DNA of 64,000 nucleotides from Proliferodiscus dingleyae. Its lineage: Eukaryota; Ascomycota; Leotiomycetes; Helotiales; Lachnaceae. Within the stretch, counting starts at the first letter, position 1; each line of letters starts with the position of its first letter. Both the position numbers and the translations under genes were made by a program. The notes beneath the pieces are model-generated. The model searched no databases, was not told where the DNA came from, and saw nothing but the letters and a program-made list of their open reading frames with translations. Positions 1-9,416 of this stretch are shown one piece after another. Where the stretch lies: assembly GCA_003988795.1 (NCBI GenBank), contig QYAK01000009.1:1240001-1304000 (forward strand), in the 5' to 3' direction.

Positions 1-1
1 C

Positions 2-241
2 ATTCGTTCTTTGATGTACGGCTTCCCTTTTGAGCAAGTGCCTAGGATGACAACGGATAGCCAGGACGTAGCGTGCGAAAGGACAGATTCTGAAGAGGTA
101 CTAGAATACAAAGAGATGAGAAAGTCTAAATGGCCTCCTACTAAGCTGGGAACCGCTTTAGAAAAGAAATACGATAAAGCCCTCGATTCGAGGGTGGGGG
201 TAACGCTTCGAGGGAATGGCGAAATTGGGCGGTCACATTGA
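2..241 (+). other. Open reading frame running in from the left edge, identity unknown
   Basis: The frame is open from base 2 to a TGA at 239-241 and could be the last exon of a gene lying to the left. The encoded stretch is hydrophilic, rich in Lys, Glu and Arg, and shows no motif I recognise. Seventy-odd codons without a stop could be chance. Confidence 0.2.
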
Positions 242-1314
242 GTGACTGATTGATGTCCTCGGAACTTGCGGATTATGGAAGACGTCTGGTCTCTTAGAAT
301 TATGTCAACTTCGTGGCGGTAACCTGGACAGCATATATTCCTCCTCAAGCATCGGCTGCATGTGGGTAGCTCAAGGTCACACTACGATGCTTTAAATCGT
401 TATCCTTAGCCCACGGGAATTTTTGCTCACTTTGATGTGACGCTCTTTGCATTTCAGGCACCCTCTTGCAGGTCCTCGATGAACCATTATTATCCCGTTG
501 CACCCTCTAATCAGTGTCGGCGTGAGACAAAATGACTCTGAGAAAGGCTGAAGGATTTACCAAAGAGGAAGTCAGCCTATGATGTGCGGGAGTGTGAGTC
601 CATGAGCTTTGTTCTGCTCAATTTCGAATAGACGAAAAGTTTTCAGCCAGTCTTAACTGCAGGGTCAAACTTGAACATTATCAGGCAACCTAAACAGCTC
701 TCAAAAATCTCCCGATCTGGAATGGTGGTGTGCGTTCTAGCGCTGATTGGTGAATCCACCCCGCATCCTTTGGAGAATGACAAGCATCTAAGCTCAAGAC
801 GGAACTTTTTGACAGGAGAACATGACATGTTTTTCATCAAGAATACTCTAGACAAAGAAATTGTTCCAAGCGGGATATGGTTTGAGAGACTCTGGCCAAG
901 AAGTTGAGAGAGCTCTCGAGATCACCGAATGTAGATTAATAACGTGGTTAATCAAACAAAATTGCTCAGGGAACAATCCTGCTTCAAAATAAAGGCACCT
1001 TGCTGTTTACGAGAATAGTATGTATGTCACTTTAGCAAGTGAGATTATGCAGCTAATCCAGCTCTCAAAATCTGCCAGAAGGGGGATAGTGGATTATGGC
1101 GTAGGTAGTGTAGTCTCGGGGAGGGATTTTATATTACAAGAACCCCCTCTTTTCAGTGTCTTTCAATCTTGGCTAAAGCGTCTGCACGATCTCACATCTG
1201 CAAAAATATTGGAGGTACCTCATACTTTGCTACCAGATCTTATTCTCTCATCGCATCCTTCTATCCCACCTGTGCCGCTCACAACAACCTCCAAGGCTAA
1301 GTTCACCTCGCACA
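242..1314. other. Intergenic, nothing recognised
   Basis: Short overlapping ORFs occur on both strands, none with a recognisable motif or convincing splice signals. The right end is the promoter of the cupin gene; the last 60 bases are pyrimidine- and CA-rich up to the ATG, as is common in fungal leaders. Confidence 0.5.
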
Positions 1315-1857
1315 ATGGCAACAGACAGCACGCCTAGCATCCCTAAGCTCCCGGATCCAAACCGCATCATCACGGACACAACCATCGATGGGACGTCCGT
1401 CTTCTCTTCTCTCACCCCCGAGAAGCTCGCGCCCGTCAACATGTTTGGAAGCACCAACTTCCGGCTCGCGTACGTGAGTTCGCAAGCCCCACAGTCACTT
1501 CAAGATGGGGCCGACGTAGCCTCTTACCAGCAACACCTCTCCTCCCCGTCACAACTAATTGTCCCCGGCGGCGGAGCCACAGTCTGGTACGTCGATACGC
1601 CGCCTGGGGAGAGTAGTCCTATGCACCGCACTGTCAGCCTAGACTTCGTGGTGCTGCTGGCTGGCGAGCTGGAACTCGAGCTCGGCGGCGGAGAGAAGCG
1701 CGTGCTGAGGCCTGGGGACAGCGTCGTGCAGCGGAGCACGATGCACAGATGGCGGAATCCGAGCAGTACAGTATGGGCGCGGATGCTGGCTGTGATGACG
1801 GAGTGTCAGCCATTAGTGGCTGAAGGGCGGGAGCTGGGGATGGAGTTCAAGCCATGA
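1315..1857 (+). CDS. Cupin-domain protein (RmlC-like), 180 aa
   Basis: A single-exon gene for a small soluble protein with one conserved beta-barrel cupin domain in its C-terminal half. The barrel is recognisable from about residue 80: a Pro-Gly-Gly-Gly turn, an MHRTVSLDF strand carrying one of the usual metal-site histidines, a run of alternating Leu/Glu with a Gly-Gly-Gly turn, a PGDSVVQR turn and a second motif, MHRWRNPS, with the canonical His and Asn. Motif 1 keeps only one of its two histidines, so metal binding is uncertain. Similar fungal proteins of about 170-190 residues sit near oxidoreductases or biosynthetic genes, but no substrate is known to me. There is no signal peptide. Upstream and downstream are gene-free, so context does not help. 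The ATG at 1315 begins the only long frame here. The fold is confident; the function is not. Confidence 0.85.
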   Translation: MATDSTPSIPKLPDPNRIITDTTIDGTSVFSSLTPEKLAPVNMFGSTNFRLAYVSSQAPQSLQDGADVASYQQHLSSPSQLIVPGGGATVWYVDTPPGESSPMHRTVSLDFVVLLAGELELELGGGEKRVLRPGDSVVQRSTMHRWRNPSSTVWARMLAVMTECQPLVAEGRELGMEFKP

Positions 1858-2435
1858 GGCTTGTTTTGTTGATTGAGATAATCGATGCTGATTTAAGTAG
1901 AGGAAATTCACCTGTTTCACGTTCGAATGCCTTCTCTTTTCTACACATTAATTCTCCGTCCAAGAGAAGGAAGACATTGAACTGAGAGAAGATATAATCA
2001 TGTGCACGATCAATTGTAAGTGGAACGTCTTCGGTCATACCTAGGCTCAGTACTGTGTGAGAAATAATAAGGTATGTAAATGCCTTCCAGTGCAGCAAGG
2101 GGGTTGGCACGTAAAATCAACGACCGACATTTATAATAGTTAGCCCGTGTCGCCTACATTTTTAAACAAAGGCAGTGCCCTGCAAGCATACTTCTATAAA
2201 GATTTCTCAGCAACTAACTAAAGCAAGTACAGTACAAGCAACTCTTTGATTTGTTCAGCTGCGACGAACTCCCATCGACATACATGTAGCACAAGCAGCG
2301 GTCTTCGATACTTCTCTGCTGTCTGCAAGATAGCAAACGCCATATAAAACTCTATCTACTCTGTACAGCCCAAGAAATTAGCTACCATGTAGCAAAGCAG
2401 TTCCATAATACAAGTGCTCGGATTCAGCCCTTTGA
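1858..2435. other. Intergenic, convergent 3' ends
   Basis: This separates the 3' end of the cupin gene from the 3' end of the hydrophobin. It is AT-rich with many stops in all frames; I see no gene or repeat in it. Confidence 0.5.
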
Positions 2436-3050
2436 TCACTGGTAATAATTTGTGGATGATGAAGACGAGGGTTCATCCGATTGGGCCTGAGAAGAGGGTG
2501 GATTGATGGCGGATTTTGGTGTGTCTTGGCAGTACAGTGCCAGGCTCAGAAGATCCGGTACTACCTATATACAGAGTCAGTAAGACAGAGGTTCTCGGAC
2601 ATCGGAAATTTACCTGAGTAAATGTATCAACCTGGCAGCACAGGTCTGTACCTCTGGCGCAGACGGGGTCTTTCTTGCCTATAGTTTGCGAGGTCAGTCG
2701 AGCTCTAAACTTGCTTGAACGTCTTGCGAGATAGTTATAGACTTACAATAAATGCCATTGATGGTGTCAGGGGTAAGCTTATAGCCCACAATAGCAGCCA
2801 ATTCCGAGACGAGCGGGATGTTACCGTCGAAGGTGCTCTCACAGCAGAGACGAGAGCCCTGGTTGACATTGGCGCACTCAGGAGATTGATTCTTGGTGAA
2901 AAGGAATGCGGGCGGAGAGTTGAAGATTGGTAGACCCTTGATTAGATTACCGACGATGTCGAGGAGCTGCGGAGATGGGGTTGGGTTGGCCGTGATGAGG
3001 GCCGCCATGAAGAGCCATTTCAGAGACAGGACTGAATTGAGGGGAGACAT
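2436..3050 (-). CDS. Hydrophobin, secreted, 165 aa, three exons
   Basis: Exons on the minus strand are 3050-2747, 2678-2614 and 2564-2436. Both introns have consensus GTAAGT or GTAAAT donors and TATAG acceptors, and phases close. The protein starts with a signal peptide (hydrophobic core after MSPLNSVLSLKWLFMAAL) and then has exactly eight cysteines in hydrophobin order: C-X9-CC-X31-C-X5-C-X6-CC-X18-C. The codon of the fourth Cys is split by intron 1. Hydrophobins are secreted amphipathic proteins that self-assemble at air-water interfaces and coat spores and hyphae. The long CC-C loop points to class I rather than class II, although the fourth-to-fifth spacing is short. After the last Cys comes an unusual tail of about 30 residues rich in Ser, Pro and Gln, where most hydrophobins stop within a dozen residues. 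Reading the first ATG of the longer frame (up to 3335) would bury the signal peptide, so I chose 3050. Confidence 0.88.
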
Positions 3051-4981
3051 AGTTGCTCGTTGATAGATGAGTGGAACAGTGCTGAGAATGCGATGCTCTG
3101 AGATAGGGTAGATGAGGGTTTGCTTGGGATACCTCCGCTGGTGGGAGGAGGAAAGATTGACTGGAGCTTTTTTGAGAGAAGAAAGAGAAGTTTGAGGATC
3201 AAGAGGATTTGAGGGAAAGTGAAAATTCTTATAATGGCAACCGTCGTTGACAGAGGAAAGAACGACATGCTGGCTGGTGGTACGGTATAAGGCAGGCAGT
3301 CTCTGTCTGCGGAAGGCGCAGTCAGTCTGCTGCACAGTGTGCGACTATTCACATCAACTTTTCATTTTCTCTTGAGAAAGAAGTGTAGTGTAAACTTTGA
3401 TATCAGAAGTGTGAGATGAAGTTGGCAATATGAGACCCTTCGTACTCTGCACATGCCATAAAAGGAAGGTTGGACAAATTTGAGTCTATAGTGACAGATG
3501 TTGGTTTGAAGTGAACAAGTATCGATGACATGGTAGGCGAACGACTAGATAAATTGCTTAGAATAATCGGTGGATACATTATAGATTCATGAAGTCGAGT
3601 ATTGTTTATAAATGCGCTTGCCCGTATCACCGCCTACCAGATCTGGGCACCTCAATCTCGATTCACTGCAGTCCAATCATCGATTCCCACGGCTCTACCA
3701 TCTGCACATCGCTTATTCTTAGCGTTGCCGCTTTGTGCTTCAGCTGAGCCGTTCTAGCGGATATCGGCGTTGGTCAGTTAGGTTCTATAAGATCTTTATA
3801 ACGGATTTGTGTGACGGACACCATCAACAAACTTATGCTGTACCACGGATCGGAACTCAAAACTACTGAAGCCGAGGATAAACGAGCCTATCCTTACTCT
3901 TAGGCTTGTTCTCTCCGTTTTCGTATACACTTTGCCCTTCTTTTCATGCGATAAGCAGTTCTACATCCTGGCCAGCCCGCTCCTCAAATCTGGCAGATAT
4001 CATTTTGCGCTCACCTAATGATATGACGTGATCTATAATAAGCTAATTAGCTTCAGTTATCATAGACTAGCTTGCACTTAAGTTTTAAAGTGTCGTATCC
4101 ATCATAGATTTTGAGATCTAGACGTTGGCTCTTCCTATCCCCTGCGCAAGGCAAAGCGGTGGGGTGAAAACAGATTCGTCGACACTTCATTAGGCTTGTG
4201 CTGGGCGAAATGCGTTAAGTCTTCTACCAGGTACTATAGCTTCAAAGGAGCTGTTTGCCACAGATCGACAATTTCCACTATCACGTCCTCGTGTAACTAG
4301 GCTGACGTCTCAGTTATAGTTGGGAAAAAGGGGGGCCGTTAAGTGGCTGGCTCGTCTGTTAGTGGATCTAGGGCAAACAGGTGGAAAAGAGATCACCGAT
4401 CCTGTAGTTTCCCTTTGACTAGAGCAATCGAGAGAGTTCGGGAAGAATATTGTCTCAACTGTCCATATTCTCGTGATGTCAAAGCGGCCCGCTACCTCTA
4501 ATCGGTAGACGAGCTGGACTTGTCTATTCGTTGATTGCTGTTTCTCTTTGCCGGCTCCTATCACGATGGCAGGATGCTAGGTGCCGAGGAACATACGGGA
4601 ATGATGATCTAGTGATTATTTATAACTAGTTGGTTCGTCTGGGATTTCCCCGAAGACTTTACTGTGTCACATTTAGGCGCAATCATTGAAATGAGGATGT
4701 CGAGGGAAAGAATGAAGGAGCAACACGCCTTGCACGGCTCGCCAGTGCTCCAATATCAGCCGCCCAGCAGACGGTCTATCTCCCTATATAAGTTACAGAC
4801 CTGCTATGCAGTCTATTGATACTCATTCTATATGAGAGATTTTATTGATGATTGCTGGCTACTCAACAATCTACTACTCAAAAACCTATATGACATGGCG
4901 AAGAAGTCTTTATTCTGAACACCAAATTATCTACTAATTTTTATTGCGTTTACCCATCTGGTCATACACCCACTAGTATCA
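3051..4981. other. Gene-poor region of 1.9 kb
   Basis: It contains only short AT-rich ORFs with no recognisable domain. The left end is the hydrophobin promoter (reading left) and the right end is the promoter of the P450 gene. I see no transposon open frame or terminal repeat. Confidence 0.5.
4785..4791 (+). promoter_or_regulatory. TATA-like element upstream of P450
   Basis: TATATAA lies about 190 bp before the ATG of the cytochrome P450 at 4982. The distance would imply a long leader, so it is only a candidate core promoter. Confidence 0.3.
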
Positions 4982-6870
4982 ATGTTATCGCCTCAGTCTC
5001 AGATTTATAAGATGTTGCTGTCCTCTCAGGATCTCGTCTACGTGCTCTGCCTGGTCTTGGTAATGGAGTTGGCCCATTGGGCCTTGCTGAGATTCTTCTC
5101 CCTCCGTGGCATTCCACCCACCATTGCATGGGCTGGAGTCGATGATAAGAGCCGATTCTCCTGGCTCGCACGCGGGAGTGCTACGCTTAGAAGCCTCTCA
5201 GGTACTCGTGAGCTTCTACTGGGAGCACATGAGAAGGTGAAGTCGCATAACGGCAAATACGAAGTAGCAAAATGGGTTACTAACATGAGTATCTTAGTAT
5301 ACTAAAAGGAATCTTCCTTTTGTTCTTCCCAACATCCTGACCGGGCCTGAAGTCATCATCCCCCCATCTCAGATGAACTGGCTCCTCCACCAATCGGAAC
5401 ATGTGCTCGACCAGAATGAGGTCAACAGAGACTTTCTCCAGGCAGACCACACCATGTTGCATCCTAAGGTCATATTCGACACTGTGCATGAAGATGTTAT
5501 AAAAAAAGAGCTGACACGCGGTCTCGGCGACTTTACTGATGCCGTAGTCGAGGAGGTCGATTATGCATTTAGATCGGCTTGGGGCGTCGACACTGAGAAC
5601 TGGAAGGATGTGGTCGCATACGACACCATGTTAGAGGTTATAAGTCGGATTTCAAATAGAGTGCTAGTCGGACTCCCTTTGTGTAAGTTTGTACACATGT
5701 CCCAAGTTAAGCCGCTAACCACTTCATAGGTCGTGACGAGGATTATCTTTACAATTCTTCTAGATTTGCACGTGTTGTTGTCTTGAAGTCTGCAATAATC
5801 AGCTTATTTCCTAAGTATCTGAAACCGTAAACATTCTCAATTCGATGGCTGAAACCTCTTGCTAAACTCTCTAGTATTTTTGCTCCTCTTGTCACGCTGT
5901 CGGATCGTCAGTCCTACTGGAATATGGCCAAACATATCATTCCTGTTTGGATTCAGAGAACTTCTGTGTCAGCTCCTGATGAGAAGAAGAAGGTTTGATT
6001 CCAAGTCTACTTCTCATTTTCTTTTCTCTACTGATCGGTCAGCAGAGTGATTATGTGCAATGGAGCCTTGATCACGCAGACGACCGTCGTGACCCCGCTG
6101 AGCGCGGTTTTGACATGATTTCCAAGCGCCTCGCAGCTTTGAGCTTTGCTGCCATCCAATCTTCTGTCATCACCTCTACCAATCTTCTCTTTGACCTCGC
6201 TGCTTCTCCGAGCACCCCCATCTATTTAGAAACAATGCGGAATGAGGTCCAACACCAGCTCCACGCCGAGAAGGGCATATGGACAAAGAGTGCATTAGCC
6301 CGTATGATGATACTGGATAGTACCTTGAGAGAAAGTATGCGTCTCTGGGGATTTGTCAGTCGTGGTATTTTGAAGTTAGTCGTAGCCAAACAAGGCGTCC
6401 GCTTGCCAAGTGGTGAACATTTACCGTATGGCACCAAAGTCGGGATCCACGCTTATCCTATCCATCGAGATGAGAGTAACTATCCTCGCGCATCTGAGTT
6501 TGATGCATTCCGCTTTTGCCGACCGGCAAACCAAGATCTATTAGCTAACGGCGATTCACACAATATCGCTAATCTTGGGAAACAACAAGGCGTCCCACTT
6601 GTCACAACCAGTTCAAAATTTATGGCTTTTTCACACGGAAATCATGCTTGGTAAATTGAAGCCTATTCCAACACTCAGGCTTAGTTAATATAGAACAGCC
6701 CGGGGCGCTACTTTGCTTCCCAACAACTCAAATTGGTTTTGGCATATATCGCCATGAACTACGACATCCAGCGAAATGATGTCCGACCGGACAACAAATG
6801 GTTCGTTAGTAGCCAAGGACCTCCTCTTACAGAAAAAATCACCATTCGCCGCCGCGAGGGTATGCTATAG
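4982..6870 (+). CDS. Cytochrome P450 monooxygenase, 543 aa, six exons
   Basis: Exons are 4982-5236, 5298-5682, 5730-5826, 5875-5992, 6046-6650 and 6699-6870; all phases close. An N-terminal hydrophobic anchor (about residues 12-30) places it in the endoplasmic reticulum membrane. The order is typical of class II fungal P450s: a PFVLPN stretch and PPSQMNWLL near residue 100, an I-helix region ending in AAIQSS, the K-helix ExxR as ESMR (LRESMRLW), and the haem-binding loop FSHGNHACPG with the cysteine ligand. The Cys codon is itself split by the last intron (6651-6698). The sequence resembles the ent-kaurene oxidase or fungal-toxin oxygenase type of P450, but the substrate cannot be read from sequence. 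The intron 4 donor (GTTTGA at 5993) is not consensus. A broken methyltransferase lies 0.8 kb downstream, which might mark a small decayed metabolite locus. A second Met at residue 11 is an alternative start. Confidence 0.9.
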
Positions 6871-7714
6871 AACTACGTCTATTGATAACTCTGTATTGAC
6901 TCTAGAATGTACTCACATTTTCGCACCGAGGGTTGACTGAAGGTTTTCCGTTTGTAGATTATTGATTTATATATGACGAGAGCATATTTGTTGCCGACTT
7001 GCTAGGACAACAACGTACCGTTTTTTTATTCTTAAGGCTATGAATTATCTCATATTTACATCTCTTATTATGGTTCGAGGGTGGTGTCTCTGTACCTAGG
7101 ACACCTTTTCAAGAACCACCTATGCTTATTCTAAGTCTCCTTCCCTTTGACTGTCTACTCGACGTAATGTATGAGCTTGAGTACTAGACCAATAGTGGCA
7201 TACCGGAGAGTGCTACAATAAAGATAGGGCAAAAAGACTCCAGGACAGAGCTCGCACGCAGCATTTTCAGCATGTCTTGTGAGTGCGTGAATTTGACTAC
7301 ATAGTCATTGTAAAAAATCGTCTAATTCTCTTGCTTTTACCTATCTCACGACATTCGGCAAGATGAGCTTCCGTTGAAATGGGCAATGTTTGATGAATAG
7401 AAATGCATAGTGGCAACTTGGTCCTTGCTGCAGAGATCGCAGCTGTCGGTCTGATATACCATCGAAAGAGATATTCTGCAACGACAGGGACGATCACTTT
7501 TGTTATTGTTGTCATCATATCAGAGGCGCCAAGCTGATGGAGCCTTCGTTTTGATTGTTACACAACCAACCAACATCCCTTGGTGTCGTCCTTGACGAAT
7601 TTGTAGGTACTGGTGGTACATAATTTACAACCAACAATTCATCCGTCCCGATCTTACGAACATTGAGCCCTAGACTTTTTTGTTTTCGACTCTAACATTC
7701 CATTGTCAGTAACG
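6871..7714. other. Intergenic, nothing recognised
   Basis: AT-rich spacer between the P450 and the methyltransferase, containing only short frames without motifs. Confidence 0.5.
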
Positions 7715-8581
7715 ATGGCTATCACCGAAACTACCGCTACCGACACGCGCTGGCCAACTGCTAAAGATTGGGACTTGGCAGCAGCACAATACAATGATTC
7801 AGTAGGACGCAGCAGTCGGCTTGCTGCAACTCGTCTCCTCGTCTTTGCCAATGATCTCCATCCCCTATCCATTCCCGACGGCCGAGCCATCGATCTTGGG
7901 GCAGGCACCGGTTCTCTCACGCATATGCTTGCTGCTCAGTATCCTGCTCTCCCCATCTTAGCTACCGACATATCACCTGCGATGCTCGAGCAGCTTTCAG
8001 GTCACAGTGCCTCGCAGAACATCACCACCCAGGTAGCAGATATGGCAGCGCCGATCGGTGGTGCTGTCACAGAAGGTTCTTTCTCGCATGTGTTCAGTAC
8101 AATGGCCGTTCAAGCCTTACCTGATCCCGCTGGTGAAGGCACCCTAGCGCAATGGGCACGCTTATTGAAGCCTGATGGCATCGTCGCTATTGGAATATGG
8201 GATTTCGACGAAAAATGCGGGCTGCATATCTTATGGAACGAAGCCGCACAGGCAGTAGATCCGAACTACGTCCCACCGCCGATGATACCTGATAATCACT
8301 GGTCGGGTTGTAGATAGTTGGAGGAGGGTTTAAAAGTAGCAGGTTTCCGGGATATAAAGGCAGAAGTTCTGCATGTTGGGTTCAATATTGGAAGGGAGGG
8401 GTTCTTGCGCTTCTTTTGGGATAGTAACAGTCCGATGGCGTTGGATCGACAGGGAAGTTTTAAAGGGGATCTGGAGAAGGTTAAAATGGAGATGGAGCGT
8501 TTGTTGGACCGGGCTTATGATGGAGGATCCAAGATCCCCCTGTCTGCGGCTTTGGCGGTTGCTCGCAAACCTATCTCATAG
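7715..8581 (+). pseudogene. Class I SAM-dependent methyltransferase interrupted by one in-frame TAG
   Basis: From the ATG at 7715 the frame encodes a Methyltransf_11/25-type domain: SAM-binding motif I as IDLGAGTGSLT near residue 58, an acidic strand ILATDIS, and a post-motif region FSTMAVQALPD followed by LLKPDGIVAIGIW. The frame meets TAG at 8315-8317. It then continues without any frameshift to 8581 with sequence that looks like the natural C-terminal third (LEEGLKVAGFRDI and onward), total 289 codons. This pattern suggests a recent nonsense mutation, a sequence error or stop read-through. An alternative is a phase-0 intron from the GTAGAT at about 8255 to the TAG just before 8318 (63 nt), which would remove the stop. 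I think it less likely, because the segment lost (VDPNYVPPP and what follows) looks like conserved coding sequence. The substrate is unknown, probably a small molecule. Confidence 0.7.
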
Positions 8582-9416
8582 TAGCCAGATAGTCAGCTGG
8601 CGGTAGTGAGAATGCTTTCGCTCGATTTAAATATTGGTAAGAATTTGATCTCACAGTCAAGCTCTCTTGAGGTCCCTTCTTCACTTGTATTGTTCTACCA
8701 ATCGACTGCCAGGTAAACTATATTTACACATATTTTAAGATAGCAAAGCCTTGATCTAGTAACTGTATCCCTCATATTTTTCGTAGCCTATTTAAGTGAA
8801 GGTGGTTTAATTTTTAGAGAGTGGATCGTGAGAGTACCAAGAAACAATATCTGCAAGCGTAAAGAAGAGCTTCCTAGCTAGTTAGTCATCGTAGACTAAA
8901 ACATCGCTCAAGCCTTGGACTATAAGGCGGGGTTAAGTGCTAAGAATGACTTCATTACGCTAGGGATGTTGGATATCCCCCACGGCATTACATTATGCCG
9001 ACCACAGTAAGGCTACCCCTGAAAAGGTGGATCATCGCTTCGGCGTTTCTCATCAACAACATCTCTAAAATTCTGGCAGATCAATCGACTCACACTTCCT
9101 CCAGGTATAGTTTTGTGAGGCGAGATGGACTATCGAGTCATGGAAAAATTAGATCTACCATGTCTATCAGCTCTGTTCAGGACAATATGGAAGAGCAGCC
9201 AAGGGCCCCCAAATCCCACAAGTCGAATTATTCGAGGATTCGCTTGATATGCTTTCTCTACTTGAAGATCCCGGTAGAATGACTTTTGCCGTACGCCAGT
9301 ACCCCTCGGCCCACCTCAACCCCTCTTGTACAATTCGCGCAACTAACTCTGCACAGTATATAAATGGAAAGTAGTGTCATAGACTCAGATTTCTAGGATG
9401 AGGACGATTTGTCATC
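8582..9416. other. Intergenic; promoter of the GH2 gene at its right end
   Basis: There is a 95-codon frame at 8995-9282 with no motif, which I do not consider a gene. The right end carries a TATA box (9357-9364). Confidence 0.5.
9357..9364 (+). promoter_or_regulatory. TATA box of the GH2 gene
   Basis: TATATAAA sits 53 bp upstream of the ATG at 9417, a plausible TATA position for an inducible secreted-enzyme gene. This is from position and sequence only. Confidence 0.5.

Noticed and set aside
8995..9282. 95-codon frame upstream of the GH2 gene with a weak hydrophobic start
   Set aside because: No recognisable motif; ends in the GH2 promoter.
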